Positions 9,108-18,401 are shown, numbered from the stretch's first letter. The stretch is 64,000 bases of DNA from Vreelandella nigrificans (GCF_002374315.1 NZ_NWUX01000004.1:1-64000); one strand, 5' to 3'. Numbers and translations are program-made. The notes: generated by a model not told the origin, from the sequence alone.

Positions 9108-10412
9108 ATGACGCTATCTGTTACCGAGGTATCGGCACCCGCCAAGCGCTTCTTGGCTACCCTGCTACCGCTTGCCCTATTGTTCGCTCCGCTACCACTT
9201 GCAGCCCAACCGACTGGCAATAGCGTTGCGAATGATCTTCCTTTAGAAGAGATTCAAACCTTCGCCGAAGTGTTTGAGCGTATTAAACGTGGCTACGTTG
9301 AAGAGGTGGATGACCGCACGCTATTGCGTAACGCCATGCGCGGCATGCTCAGAGAGCTAGACCCCCACTCCGCCTATTTAGATAAAGAAGAGTACCAAAG
9401 CCTACGCGAGTCCACTCAGGGTGAGTTTGGCGGCATAGGTATTGAAGTGGGCACCGAAAATGGTCAGCTTATGGTGATCACACCCATTGATGACACACCC
9501 GCGTCCCGCGCAGGGCTGCTCTCAAGGGACATTATTATTGCTATTGATGGCACCCCCACCGATGACATGTCGCTTCAAGAAGCAGTGAGCATAATGCGCG
9601 GTGAAGCAGGTAGCCAGCTACAGATCTCTATCTTGCGTACGGGTGAAGATGCGCCTCGCGAGTTCACTTTAACCAGAGAGATCATCCGCAGTGAAAGCGT
9701 TAAGCATGAAGTATTAGAGCCGGGCTACGGCTATTTGCGTATCAGCCAGTTCCAGTCACGCACTACCGATCAAGCGCGCCAAGCAATTGAGCGCATGGAG
9801 CGCCAACAGCCTCTTGAGGGCCTGATTCTTGATTTGCGCAATAACCCTGGCGGCGTACTGCAAGCTGCCGTTGGCGTTGCCGACCTATTTCTGGATGGTG
9901 GATTAATCGTCTATACCGAAGGGCGGCTATCTGATACCGAAATGTCATTTTCCGCCACACCGGCAACGCCAGCCGGAGAAGTGCCTTTGGTTGTACTGAT
10001 TAACAGCGGCAGCGCCTCGGCGGCAGAAATTGTTGCGGGAGCACTCCAGGACCAGCGTCGCGGTGTAATTATGGGCACCGAAAGCTTTGGCAAAGGTTCC
10101 GTGCAGCAGATTATGCCGCTCGGTAACGGAGAGGGTCTCAAGCTAACAACTGCTCTCTATTACACTCCCAACGGGCGCTCAATTCAGGCTCAAGGTATTG
10201 AGCCTGATGTAGAGGTAGTACGTGGCCGCCTGGAGGTTGCCGAAAGCCGCCGCGAAGTTCGCGAAGCCGACCTTGATGGCCACTTAGGTGGCCAATCAGC
10301 TTTACCACGCGAGCGCTCCGCCGCCGTACAGCGACTACAGGATGATTACCAGCTCAGCGAAGCGCTTAACCTGCTTAAGGCACTGAACGTAGTGGATAGT
10401 CGGCGCCGTTAA
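9108..10412 (+). CDS. ctpA: S41 family C-terminal processing protease (CtpA)
   Basis: Secreted or periplasmic serine protease that trims C-terminal tails or degrades cell-wall proteins. The 434-residue protein has an N-terminal hydrophobic export signal (about residues 13-34), the MLRELDPHSAYLD segment, a PDZ domain (GIGIEVGTENGQLMVI to about residue 190), and the S41 catalytic core with NSGSASAAEIVAGAL (serine) and ESFGKGSVQ (lysine). The ATG at 9108 has GGAG at 5-base spacing; an earlier in-frame TTG at 9063 is unlikely. The gpmI-envC-ctpA order is conserved in gammaproteobacteria. Its stop overlaps the ubiI stop by four bases, tail to tail. Confidence 0.93.
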   Translation: MTLSVTEVSAPAKRFLATLLPLALLFAPLPLAAQPTGNSVANDLPLEEIQTFAEVFERIKRGYVEEVDDRTLLRNAMRGMLRELDPHSAYLDKEEYQSLRESTQGEFGGIGIEVGTENGQLMVITPIDDTPASRAGLLSRDIIIAIDGTPTDDMSLQEAVSIMRGEAGSQLQISILRTGEDAPREFTLTREIIRSESVKHEVLEPGYGYLRISQFQSRTTDQARQAIERMERQQPLEGLILDLRNNPGGVLQAAVGVADLFLDGGLIVYTEGRLSDTEMSFSATPATPAGEVPLVVLINSGSASAAEIVAGALQDQRRGVIMGTESFGKGSVQQIMPLGNGEGLKLTTALYYTPNGRSIQAQGIEPDVEVVRGRLEVAESRREVREADLDGHLGGQSALPRERSAAVQRLQDDYQLSEALNLLKALNVVDSRRR

Positions 10413-11665
10413 CGGCACGACAGCGGCAGGCGGCCACGCTCACCGGTGGCCTGCCGCATAACCATACGCTTTACTGGCACTACTTGATTCATGCCACTCA
10501 TGCCTAGGTTACGCACTAGTGTAAGAGCCGGAATTTGGCTACCAAACAGTACCTTGAAGCCCTTCATTAGCCCCAGCATTGCGCTGTTATCAAAACGTCG
10601 CCGCCGCTCATAGCGAGCCAAAGTGGTTAATGCCCCCCAGGGAGCCCCGCGCCGCCAAGCAGCAACGACCTCTTCAGCCAGTACTGCCGCATCCATAAAG
10701 CCCAGATTGACACCCTGCCCAGCCAGCGGGTGGATACTGTGGGCAGCATCCCCCACCAGAGCAAAATTTGGCTGAATGTAGTGTGACGCATGACGCTGGA
10801 CGAGAGGAAAGCGATGCGCATTATCCACCACTGTTACCTTGCCAAGCCGGTGGTTAAACGCACGCCCAAGCGTTTCACCTAAGCGCTCCCATGAAAGAGC
10901 AGCTAGCTCCTCCGCATGCTCTGGAGCGGTTGACCAAACAATCGAGCAGTAGCGATCATCACCGTTGACCGTCAGCGGTAAAAAAGCCAAGGGCTGACCG
11001 GCGACAAAAGCCTGGCGCGCGGTGGCACCATGGGTCTTCTCACAGAGAACTGTTGTCACTAACGCATCCTGCTCCATGGCATCTTCAGCCACCTTAATGC
11101 CCGCCAGTTCGCGCAGAGTCGAGCGCGCCCCATCTGCGGCAATGAGTAGTGATGTGTGTAGCTGACGGCTGTCATCCAGGACAAGCCAACGGCCACTGCC
11201 AGTCGTCTGTAACGCCTGAATATTTGCCCCAAAAAACGTATTAACTGTCGGTAACTTAAGCACCTGCTCATTAAGTGCCGCCAGGGTGATATCGTTTTCG
11301 ACAATATGGCCTAGCACCGACGTGCCCGCTTCATCAGCTGAAAAGTCGATGCTGCCACTGCCTTCGGCATCCCATACCTGCATATAGCGGTAAGGCGTTA
11401 CCCTGGTTGCCTCCATAGCGGGCCATGCACCAAGGTGCGTCAACAGCCGCTGAGAAACCGGCGTAAGGGCACTGACACGCGGCGCAGGCGAGTGTTCTCC
11501 AAAAGTGCTGAGCTGTAGCGGTGCCGCTTTAGCTTCTACCAGGGCTACCTGCATGCCTGCCTTTGCCAGCAACCCTGCTAGCGCGGTACCTACCATGCCC
11601 GCACCCACAATTACTGCATCAAAACGTTCAACCGACGCTTTGCTTGCCGCTGCTTGCGTAGTCAT
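10409..11665 (-). CDS. ubiI: FAD-dependent ubiquinone-biosynthesis hydroxylase, UbiI/VisC type
   Basis: A 418-residue flavin monooxygenase of the UbiH/COQ6 family. N-terminal dinucleotide fold VIVGAGMVGTALAGLLAKAG, the MQVWDAEGSGSIDF stretch and LGHIVENDITLAAL, then the FAD ribityl motif GDAAHSIHPLAGQGVNLGF. These features are closest to E. coli UbiI (VisC), the C5 hydroxylase acting early in ubiquinone synthesis. AAGGA precedes the ATG by 5 bases. It sits 24 bases after ubiH in the ygfB-pepP-ubiH-ubiI order known from E. coli. UbiF is an alternative on similarity alone; context favours UbiI. Confidence 0.9.
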   Translation of the reverse strand: MTTQAAASKASVERFDAVIVGAGMVGTALAGLLAKAGMQVALVEAKAAPLQLSTFGEHSPAPRVSALTPVSQRLLTHLGAWPAMEATRVTPYRYMQVWDAEGSGSIDFSADEAGTSVLGHIVENDITLAALNEQVLKLPTVNTFFGANIQALQTTGSGRWLVLDDSRQLHTSLLIAADGARSTLRELAGIKVAEDAMEQDALVTTVLCEKTHGATARQAFVAGQPLAFLPLTVNGDDRYCSIVWSTAPEHAEELAALSWERLGETLGRAFNHRLGKVTVVDNAHRFPLVQRHASHYIQPNFALVGDAAHSIHPLAGQGVNLGFMDAAVLAEEVVAAWRRGAPWGALTTLARYERRRRFDNSAMLGLMKGFKVLFGSQIPALTLVRNLGMSGMNQVVPVKRMVMRQATGERGRLPLSCR

Positions 11666-11689
11666 AGCGTTCCTTAATTCTTAGGTAAA

Positions 11690-12916
11690 TCAGCGCTCCA
11701 GACCCATAGCCCGTCGTGCTAGGCTACGGCGCAGAGGGCCTACCAAGTTAAGCCCAATCAGCCCCGCCGCCCGAGCGTGGGACAATAGTGGCAGCGAATA
11801 GCCAAACAAGCGCACTAAGCCGTCGCTGAACTGGATCACGTTGGCTCGGTCTTGAGCACGGCGCTGCTCGAAGGCGAGTAGCGTTTGCATATCTCCCAGT
11901 GCTCGCGGCTCCTGAGCGCCCTCCTCTAACGCTTCCACTAAGTCTATTACCGAGCGGAGCGCAAGATTAAATCCCTGTCCTGCAACAGGATGAAGCGCAT
12001 GGGCCGCATTACCTAATACCGCCAACCCAGGCCGAACAGGCTCTTCAGCGGTGACCAGTGAAAGCGGGTAACTAAAACGCTGACCGACCCGAGTAAAACG
12101 CCCGACCCGATCACCAAACGCAGCTTGTAGTTGGTGTAAAAATTCTCGGTCAGAAAGGGCTAAGCGCGCCTGCTCAGCCCCGCTGGTATGAGTCCATACC
12201 AGCTCCATGGCCTGGCCCGGTAACGGTAGTAGTGCAATAGGACCGTCTGCGGTAAAGCGCTCATAGGCCACACCTTGATGAGGCTGGCTAACACCGACAT
12301 GAGCGATTAATGCGGTTTGTTCATAGGAGTAGCGGCGACTGCTAATACCTAGTTGTTCTTTAAGGCCAGAGCGACCGCCATCAGCGAGGATGGTGAGCGC
12401 CGACGTTAACTCGCGACCATCAGAAAGCATCAGATGATGGCCGGATGCTTGCGGCGTCAGCTGCGCGACCTGGACAGGGCAATACCACTCAATGGGCAAT
12501 TGCTGAAGCTGCCGGTGAAGCACTCGCCCCATCCAAGCATTGGGTATTACATGGCCCAATGCTGACACCCCTAACTCCTTGGCACTTAATCGCGCAGCCC
12601 CCAACCGCCCCCGCTCACTAATGTGAATACGCTTAATAGGCGCTGCCTCACACTGCATCGCCTCCCATACACCCAACTGGCGAAAACGCTGGGCAGAGCC
12701 TTCGGCAATAGCGCTGGCCCTTGCATCAAAGCTGGGCTGCCAGGATGCTTCCTGGGAACTTTCAGGTAACGCAGCCCCTTCAATAATCGCCACACGCCAG
12801 CCGTAACGATCAATCAACGGCGCCAACGCGCAGCCCAAGCTAGCACCTACAAGCCCACCACCCACTATCACGATATCGTGGCTGAGCGTTTGACTCACCT
12901 GCTTAGCGCCTTGCAT
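11690..12916 (-). CDS. ubiH: 2-octaprenyl-6-methoxyphenol hydroxylase UbiH
   Basis: Aerobic ring hydroxylase of ubiquinone biosynthesis, 408 residues. Shows VIVGGGLVGASLGCAL at the N terminus for FAD, the HVIPNAWMGRVL segment typical of UbiH, and the second FAD motif in the UbiH form GNAAHALHPVAGQGFNLALR, with asparagine where UbiI has aspartate. GGAG lies 6 bases before the ATG. The protein was presumably named 2-octaprenyl from E. coli; the local quinone chain length is unknown. It is probably cotranscribed with pepP upstream, 75 bases away, and ubiI downstream. Confidence 0.93.
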   Translation of the reverse strand: MQGAKQVSQTLSHDIVIVGGGLVGASLGCALAPLIDRYGWRVAIIEGAALPESSQEASWQPSFDARASAIAEGSAQRFRQLGVWEAMQCEAAPIKRIHISERGRLGAARLSAKELGVSALGHVIPNAWMGRVLHRQLQQLPIEWYCPVQVAQLTPQASGHHLMLSDGRELTSALTILADGGRSGLKEQLGISSRRYSYEQTALIAHVGVSQPHQGVAYERFTADGPIALLPLPGQAMELVWTHTSGAEQARLALSDREFLHQLQAAFGDRVGRFTRVGQRFSYPLSLVTAEEPVRPGLAVLGNAAHALHPVAGQGFNLALRSVIDLVEALEEGAQEPRALGDMQTLLAFEQRRAQDRANVIQFSDGLVRLFGYSLPLLSHARAAGLIGLNLVGPLRRSLARRAMGLER

Positions 12917-12991
12917 CGGCCTCTCCTAAAACTTTTCGTAAACCGTAATGTAATTTACATAATCCACAAAAAACCAATCAAAAAATGGTTA

Positions 12992-14329
12992 CTAATTAAC
13001 CATCAATTGCTCAATCTCTATGACTTGTTTAGGCACTGCAGAGGTAAGTACATCATGACCAGAGGGCGTCACCACCACATTGTCTTCAATGCGAATACCG
13101 ATCCCGCGATAAGCCTCCGCGATATCATCGTCACAAGGGATATACAGGCCAGGCTCAACGGTGAGCACCATTCCTGGTTCTAGTGGGCGGGGCGTTTTTT
13201 CATCCAAGTGGTAAGTGCCCACATCGTGCACATCTAAGCCTAACCAGTGGGAGGTAGAGTGTAGGTAGAAGCGACGATAGCTCTCATCATCAATACGCGC
13301 TTGAACATCGCCATCTAAAAGCCCCAGGGCGATTAAGCCTGCTGTTAAGTCCCGTACCACACCTTGGTGGATATCCACCAAGGTAGCGCCAGGTACAATA
13401 GCCTGAATAGCACGCTCCTGAGCATCTAGCACCACTTGGTAAAGCGCCCTCTGAGCATCACTAAAGCGCCCGCTGACAGGGAAGGTACGGGTAATATCCC
13501 CAGCATAGAGATCAAACTCAGCACCAGCATCAATCAGTACCAGTGTATCGGCCTTGAGTACCGCGCTGTTTTCAATATAGTGCAGTACGCAGGCATTAGC
13601 GCCACCACCCACAATGGTGCTGTAGGCAGGCCCGCTGGCGCCCTGCCACATAAACTCATGCTCTAACTCAGCCTGCAGCTGATACTCGCTTAATCCTGGC
13701 TGACAAGTCCGCATGGCGCGACGATGTGCTTGGGCGGAAATAGTCGCCGCATGGCGCAGCAGAGCGATTTCAGCAGGACTTTTTATGAGTCGCATATCAT
13801 GTAGTAGCGGCCGGCTGTCTAACCAACCTTTTAGCGCTGGCTTTCCACGCCGAGCCCCTGCTAGGGCGTGGGCTAACGCGTCTTCTGCAATACTGACAGC
13901 CTCTGGGTTATCCAGCGGAGCGTAGAGCAGCGCACGACCTTCAAGCAGGTCAGCAAGCAGATCATCGCGCAAGGCGTTTTCAAACGCCTGATCAATACCA
14001 TGCTGGCTTTCGACGCCGCTGGCTCCCAGCCGCCTACCGGTCCAGGCTTCCATGGTAGGGTCACGATCTTGGCAAAAAACGACACTTTGGCCTGCCTCAC
14101 GACCCGGCAGTAGCAACAGCAGGGCGTCCGGCTCTTGGATACCAGTTAAGTAGTAAAAGTCACTCTGCTGACGAAACGCGTACTCACTATCGTGAGAGCG
14201 TGTTACCAGGGAAGCGCTTGGCAATATCATGGCAGCGTTTTGCGGCAACTGCGCTATCAGCGCTTCCCGGCGCTTCTGGTACTCAGCAGGCTCAATTGCA
14301 GCGGGGCGGGGCAATAGCTCAGGCAACAT
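12992..14329 (-). CDS. pepP: Xaa-Pro aminopeptidase II
   Basis: Removes N-terminal residues preceding proline; dinuclear manganese enzyme of the pita-bread fold. The 445-residue protein has the aminopeptidase P N-terminal domain (YQKRREALIAQLP onward) and the catalytic domain with ligands in VLIDAGAEFDLYAGDITRTF, STSHWLGLDVHD, LTVEPGLY and GIRIEDN. The ATG at 14329 has AGGAG 5 bases upstream; an in-frame TTG at 14344 is rejected. It lies between ygfB and ubiH in the conserved order. Confidence 0.96.
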   Translation of the reverse strand: MLPELLPRPAAIEPAEYQKRREALIAQLPQNAAMILPSASLVTRSHDSEYAFRQQSDFYYLTGIQEPDALLLLLPGREAGQSVVFCQDRDPTMEAWTGRRLGASGVESQHGIDQAFENALRDDLLADLLEGRALLYAPLDNPEAVSIAEDALAHALAGARRGKPALKGWLDSRPLLHDMRLIKSPAEIALLRHAATISAQAHRRAMRTCQPGLSEYQLQAELEHEFMWQGASGPAYSTIVGGGANACVLHYIENSAVLKADTLVLIDAGAEFDLYAGDITRTFPVSGRFSDAQRALYQVVLDAQERAIQAIVPGATLVDIHQGVVRDLTAGLIALGLLDGDVQARIDDESYRRFYLHSTSHWLGLDVHDVGTYHLDEKTPRPLEPGMVLTVEPGLYIPCDDDIAEAYRGIGIRIEDNVVVTPSGHDVLTSAVPKQVIEIEQLMVN

Positions 14330-14357
14330 AACCACTCCTAACAATTAATGAATAGGC

Positions 14358-14936
14358 TTAGTGAACGGGGGCATCTGCTTGTTCAACCTGTGGCATGCCG
14401 GGGTGTTGCTCGGTATATAGCATCATAGCCGCCATCCGGGCATGCTCGGTCAGCGCAAACAGGTCATTCTCATTTTCGGGGCTATCGTCGATATCCGTTT
14501 CCATCTGTGCGAGCCCGGCCAAATCATCAATAGCCTCGCGTAGCGTTTGCGACCAGCGCTCACGTAGCGTGTCATCAGCAGCATCTTCGACAACTTCCAT
14601 AAAGCCTAGCGTCCACTCTTTCAGGCCTTGTGCCTGCTCGGCCAACGAAAATAGCTCATCGGGCAGCAGTGGGGTGTAGCTCATATCACTGGCATTAAGC
14701 GCCTCTAGCGTTTGGCGGCGCCAGCCCAGTAAGCGTTCAGCGCTAGCAGGATCGCGGGGCTGCTCAACACCTAAACTTAAACAGACCTCTTCCAACCACG
14801 CCTCGGCATTAATATCGCGCAACGCCAATAGAGCAGATAACCGACCATCCAAAAAGGCCGGAGATTGCATGCTACCGTGAATGAGAAACACATCTGCAAC
14901 GTCAGAAAAGTCCTGGCGTTCATCAATAAGTGACAT
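14358..14936 (-). CDS. ygfB: YgfB/YecA-type UPF0149 family protein
   Basis: A 192-residue, strongly acidic helical protein of the UPF0149 family, same length as E. coli YgfB. Characteristic parts are FLIHGSMQSPAFLDGRLSALL near the N terminus (FLIHG in place of the common HGLL-type motif), LLPDELFSLAEQAQGLKEW, and the C-terminal LTEHARMAAMMLYTE. In Pseudomonas the homologue has been connected with antibiotic-response regulation, but no biochemical activity is assigned here. It is the first gene of the minus-strand operon ygfB-pepP-ubiH-ubiI and diverges from zapA. Confidence 0.88.
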   Translation of the reverse strand: MSLIDERQDFSDVADVFLIHGSMQSPAFLDGRLSALLALRDINAEAWLEEVCLSLGVEQPRDPASAERLLGWRRQTLEALNASDMSYTPLLPDELFSLAEQAQGLKEWTLGFMEVVEDAADDTLRERWSQTLREAIDDLAGLAQMETDIDDSPENENDLFALTEHARMAAMMLYTEQHPGMPQVEQADAPVH

Positions 14937-15000
14937 GGTAATAACTCGTTTTAAAGTGAATGGAGATAAATACGATAGAACAGAGCGGCGCGCATGCGCG

Positions 15001-15030
15001 TTGACCCCACACAAGCGGCTCTCTTATAGT
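15001..15030 (+). promoter_or_regulatory. Predicted sigma-70 promoter of zapA
   Basis: TTGACC at 15001-15006 and TATAGT at 15025-15030 are separated by 18 bases and lie about 75 bases upstream of the zapA start. A 12-base palindrome CGCGCATGCGCG at 14989-15000 directly abuts the -35 element and may be a regulator site or coincidence. Confidence 0.55.
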
Positions 15031-15103
15031 GAACGCCGTCCATCCTTTCTATGTAGTGATGTTAACGCATTGGTCGACAAAATGACCTGTGCTGGAGCCT
15101 TTG

Positions 15104-15412
15104 ATGAGTAACGCTAAGCGACCAACGAAAGAAATCACCCTCCAGGGTCGCAGCTATGTGATTGCCTGCGATACTGGCGAAGAAGCCAAGCTTGAGCGCG
15201 CTGCTCGCTATTTAGACCGCGCCATGCAGGGCATTCATGCCCAGAGCAGCGTGCTGGGCAGTGAGCGGATTGCCATTATGGCGGCGCTTAACATTACCCA
15301 CGAGCTGCTTGAAACACTAGACGAGCATCGGGCTGGAGAAGCGAACCTAAGCCGCTTGAACGACAAGCTTGAGCGAGCACTGGCTAAAACACGACGCCCT
15401 GAAGAACCCTGA
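15104..15412 (+). CDS. zapA: Cell division protein ZapA
   Basis: FtsZ-ring bundling protein acting at midcell. The 102-residue protein has the N-terminal FtsZ-binding part (KEITLQGRSYVIACDTGEEAKLERAA, shown only as ITLQGRSYVIACD) followed by a helical coiled coil with RIAIMAALNITHELL. GGAG 7 bases before the ATG at 15104 sets the start. Followed by 6S RNA and ygfA, the same order as in E. coli (zapA-ssrS-ygfA). Confidence 0.93.
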   Translation: MSNAKRPTKEITLQGRSYVIACDTGEEAKLERAARYLDRAMQGIHAQSSVLGSERIAIMAALNITHELLETLDEHRAGEANLSRLNDKLERALAKTRRPEEP

Positions 15413-15441
15413 AAAATCAGGAAGAACCTTAACGTGATACT

Positions 15442-15469
15442 TTGGCATTAGGTCTGGCTCTGGTAGGAT
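15442..15469 (+). promoter_or_regulatory. Predicted sigma-70 promoter of 6S RNA
   Basis: TTGGCA (15442-15447) and TAGGAT (15464-15469) are 16 bases apart, and the 6S RNA 5' end inferred from its closing stem lies 7 bases after the -10 hexamer. Confidence 0.6.
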
Positions 15470-15475
15470 AGTGGC

Positions 15476-15655
15476 GTTCTCTGGGGTGTACGCCAGTCGT
15501 TATAGTCCCTCGAGCCTATGCGCAGTACCCAGGGGGCCAAATGCTAGCCAAACCTGTGTGCATGTCCGTGCGTCGGAAAGCCTGACGGTTTGGCTGCGGC
15601 CACCCACCTGAACCAGTAGGTTCAGGGCCAGAACGGCAGCGGCACTCTGGGGAAC
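15476..15655 (+). ncRNA. ssrS: 6S RNA
   Basis: About 180 nt between zapA and ygfA, the conserved location of ssrS. 6S RNA mimics an open promoter and sequesters sigma-70 RNA polymerase in stationary phase. The ends pair over about 14 positions, with several G-U pairs (GTTCTCTGGGGTGT at the 5' end with the 3' segment ending CTCTGGGGAAC). Typical 6S pieces are present: GTCCCTCGAGCC near the 5' side of the central bubble and CCTGAACCAGTAGGTTCAGG, a hairpin in the 3' half matching the CCTTGAACCAAGGGTTCAAGG region of E. coli 6S. Ends are inferred from the closing stem, accurate to a few bases. ygfA follows after only 8 bases, so the two are probably one transcript that is processed. Confidence 0.92.
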
Positions 15656-15663
15656 ACTTTTTA

Positions 15664-16311
15664 ATGCACGATACTGCTAACTACAAACTCGCCTTCGAAA
15701 ATCACTTGATTGATAAGCATGCTCTGCGCCGCGAACTCAAGCGTAAGCGCCGTTCTCTTTCCCCCGACCAACAACGCCAGGCCTCCATTAGCCTTTGCCA
15801 ACGGCTAAAACGGCTGCCTGAAGTTCGTCGTGCTAAGCGTATTAGCCTTTATCTGCCGGTTAATGGTGAAATTGATCCGACACTGCTGCTGCCCTGGCTG
15901 CGCCAGCGTAGTGTTGAGGTGTATCTTCCGGTTCTGCGGCCCTTCAGTACCAACCAGCTCTGGTTTGTAAAATACCGCGATACAACCCCAATGGTTAAAA
16001 ACCGCTTTGGCATTACTGAGCCTTGTACACGCTTTGCAGCCAACAGACGCCACCGGCTACCTGCCTGGGCATTGGACACACTGATCGTGCCACTAGTCGG
16101 GTTTGATGCAGAGGCAAATCGTATGGGTATGGGGGGCGGTTTTTATGACCGCAGCCTCGCTTTTATGCGCAGAAACGGCCCATCACCAACATTAATTGGT
16201 GTTGCCCACGCCTGCCAACAGGTGAAGGCGCTTCCCGTAGAGCCGTGGGACATACCGCTCGACGCTGTGGTCAGTGATCTAATGTCCGTTCGACCAACAA
16301 AAACGGGCTGA
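15664..16311 (+). CDS. ygfA: 5-formyltetrahydrofolate cyclo-ligase
   Basis: ATP-dependent conversion of 5-formyl-THF to 5,10-methenyl-THF, salvaging folinate; in E. coli it influences persister formation. The 215-residue protein shows LRRELKRKRRSLSPDQ near the N terminus, SLYLPVNGEIDPTLLLPW, and the nucleotide/folate loop GFDAEANRMGMGGGFYDRSL. The ATG at 15664 lies just after the 3' end of 6S RNA, so translation initiation may overlap the 6S closing stem (GGGGAAC is both stem and the nearest purine-rich site). Confidence 0.94.
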   Translation: MHDTANYKLAFENHLIDKHALRRELKRKRRSLSPDQQRQASISLCQRLKRLPEVRRAKRISLYLPVNGEIDPTLLLPWLRQRSVEVYLPVLRPFSTNQLWFVKYRDTTPMVKNRFGITEPCTRFAANRRHRLPAWALDTLIVPLVGFDAEANRMGMGGGFYDRSLAFMRRNGPSPTLIGVAHACQQVKALPVEPWDIPLDAVVSDLMSVRPTKTG

Positions 16312-16334
16312 CCCATAGGATCAACCCGCTTTAA
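16299..16334 (+). terminator. Weak hairpin after ygfA
   Basis: AACGGGCTGA and TCAACCCGCTTT form an imperfect stem overlapping the ygfA stop codon, followed by only a short T-run. Possible intrinsic terminator, not strong. Confidence 0.4.
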
Positions 16335-16400
16335 CACAACTAGTTACCAGTTGGTGCAGCAGCGTTTATGCTGAATGCGCTGTGGAATTAACTAAGTAAG

Positions 16401-16499
16401 TTAACTTCCAGACACCGCTTGCGCGTAGCCAGTGGCAAGAACTCCGAGTAAAAACACCACAGTTAACGCCATCACCATATCAGGCTTCCTACGCCGCAT
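16401..16499 (-). CDS. Putative 32-residue single-span membrane protein
   Basis: ATG at 16499 is preceded by GGAG and AGAGG. The frame reads a positively charged start MRRRKPDMV, a hydrophobic span of about 17 residues (MALTVVFLLGVLATGYA), then QAVSGS and a TAA stop. The arrangement of basic residues followed by one transmembrane helix fits a small inner-membrane protein with its N terminus in the cytoplasm. I do not recognise the family. It lies alone between ygfA and ilvA on the minus strand. Its good ribosome-binding site and biased composition are the only support, so it could still be a chance ORF. Confidence 0.55.
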   Translation of the reverse strand: MRRRKPDMVMALTVVFLLGVLATGYAQAVSGS

Positions 16500-16726
16500 G
16501 CCTCTTCTCCAACGTCTTTCTCTGTTGCCAAATGCCTGTAATGCGTCATCAAGGCTGTACCTTTTGCAAGATGACGCGCCCCATTAATTTCGCTCACGAC
16601 TATAGGGCCATTAAGGACTGCTGACAACTATGATAAGCGCTATTTTTAACGCTCAATTAAACGTTTTCTTAAGTTCATTTTTCTTAATCTTTCTGGCCTG
16701 TGCGATTAGTGAGCGCTCACATACTT
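16500..16726. other. Intergenic stretch between the small ORF and ilvA
   Basis: About 230 bases without a convincing gene. It becomes AT-rich near 16640-16700. A 35-codon frame on the plus strand (16630-16737) lacks a ribosome-binding site and runs into the ilvA end. Nothing else recognised. Confidence 0.4.
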
Positions 16727-18241
16727 TTAGGCCATAAAGAGCCGATATGCGGGGTTGTCACTCTCATGCCAGTACCGATAGCCAATGGCATCTAAATATT
16801 CAGTGACATGGGTACGATCAGCACTAGGCACCTGCATACCAACCAGCACACGCCCATAAGCAGCGCCATGATTACGATAGTGAAACAGCGAAATATTCCA
16901 GTCGTGAGGCAACTGGGTCAGGAAATTCATCAATGCTCCAGGGCGCTCAGGAAACTCAAAGCGGTAAAGCTCCTCTTCAAAACGTTCACTGGGACGACCA
17001 CCACTAAGGTGGCGGATATGCAGTTTCGCCAACTCATTATCAGTGAGGTCTTCCACCTGATAGCCTCCTTCGCGGAGCTTATCCAGTACCGCTTGGCGGT
17101 CCTCCCCGCCGGGCTTCACCTGAACACCAACAAAGATGTGGGCTTCGTTGTTATCAGCGTAGCGGTAGCTAAACTCAGTGACCATGCGTTTGCCCAAGGT
17201 GCGGCAGAACTTTTTAAAACTGCCGGGCTTCTCAGAAATCGTCACTGCTAAAATCGCCTCGCGCTGCTCGCCAAGCTCGGTACGCTCGGCAATATGCTGT
17301 AGGCGGTCAAAGTTGGTGTTAGCACCCGAGTTGATACATAACAATGTCTCGCCTTCAACACCGGTCTGCTGCACATACTTTTTAAGCCCTGCCAGCGAGA
17401 GTGCACCCGACGTTTCCGCCACAGCGCGTGTATCTTCAAAGATATCTTTTACCGCAGCGCACATCTCATCGGTGTTGACGGTAATTACGCCATCAATCAA
17501 GTCTTTCACCAGCGAAAACGGCACTTCGCCCACCTGAGCCACCGCGACACCTTCCGCAAAAACACCCACTTGATCGAGTACTACCCGCTCGCCTGCTTCT
17601 AACGCTGCTTTAAGGCAGGCGCTGTCTTCGGCCTCTACGCCAATTACTTTGATATCTGGACGAAGATATTTTACATATGCAGCCACACCGGCGATCAGCC
17701 CGCCGCCACCGACTGGAACAAAGATGGCATCCAAACGCCCAGGGTGTTGGCGCAGGATCTCCACGCCAATGGTGCCTTGACCGGCGACCACATCAATATC
17801 GTCAAATGGCGGAATATAAGTGTAACCATGCTCCTTGATTAACTCTTGGGCATGCTCTGCAGCCGCCGCGAAGGCGTCACCTTTAAGAATCACCTTAGCG
17901 CCACGGGCACGCACCGCCTGAACTTTGATATCAGGGGTAATGCGCGGCATCACAATAATCGCCTTAACACCCATTAGCTTGGCTGCCATAGCCAGCCCCT
18001 GGGCATGATTACCTGCTGATGCGGCGATCACTCCCTTAGCCTTCTGCTCCTCGGTGAGCTGAGCCATTTTGTTATAAGCACCGCGGATTTTGAACGAGAA
18101 CACGGGCTGCAGATCTTCGCGCTTAATTAAAATTTGGTTATTAAAGCGACGCGACAAAAAGGGTGCAGGGGAAATAGGTGTCTCACAAGCGGCATCGTAA
18201 ACGCGGGCTTGGAGGATCTTTTTGACGGTTGCTTCGAGCAT
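16727..18241 (-). CDS. ilvA: Threonine ammonia-lyase (biosynthetic threonine deaminase)
   Basis: PLP enzyme converting threonine to 2-oxobutanoate, first step toward isoleucine. The 504-residue protein has the catalytic domain with the PLP lysine in [11 protein letters not shown], the [18 protein letters not shown] loop and [13 protein letters not shown] phosphate clamp, and two C-terminal ACT-like regulatory modules beginning near [16 protein letters not shown] and [15 protein letters not shown]. Two such modules mark the allosteric, isoleucine-inhibited biosynthetic form (as in E. coli, 514 residues). The ATG at 18241 fits; an upstream extension to 18337 is not family-like. It diverges from rpiA. 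Confidence 0.96.
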   Translation of the reverse strand: MLEATVKKILQARVYDAACETPISPAPFLSRRFNNQILIKREDLQPVFSFKIRGAYNKMAQLTEEQKAKGVIAASAGNHAQGLAMAAKLMGVKAIIVMPRITPDIKVQAVRARGAKVILKGDAFAAAAEHAQELIKEHGYTYIPPFDDIDVVAGQGTIGVEILRQHPGRLDAIFVPVGGGGLIAGVAAYVKYLRPDIKVIGVEAEDSACLKAALEAGERVVLDQVGVFAEGVAVAQVGEVPFSLVKDLIDGVITVNTDEMCAAVKDIFEDTRAVAETSGALSLAGLKKYVQQTGVEGETLLCINSGANTNFDRLQHIAERTELGEQREAILAVTISEKPGSFKKFCRTLGKRMVTEFSYRYADNNEAHIFVGVQVKPGGEDRQAVLDKLREGGYQVEDLTDNELAKLHIRHLSGGRPSERFEEELYRFEFPERPGALMNFLTQLPHDWNISLFHYRNHGAAYGRVLVGMQVPSADRTHVTEYLDAIGYRYWHESDNPAYRLFMA

Positions 18242-18401
18242 GCGGAAATCCCAGAAAAATAGCGTGACCCTGACGGGTGCGAGCAAAGCCCTTATTGGTA
18301 GCAGATTACGCCTAGCGACGTCTAGCAGCGTTTCCATCGGCAGAGGCCGTTCAGGCCGTTATACTAGGGACCACCTGCCCATCCTGACGCTGGAAAATAC
18401 G

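Noticed and set aside
14989..15000. CGCGCATGCGCG palindrome as an operator
   Set aside because: Short and GC-rich, easily by chance; noted only beside the zapA promoter.
16630..16737. 35-codon plus-strand frame before ilvA
   Set aside because: No ribosome-binding site and it runs into the ilvA 3' end; probably chance.
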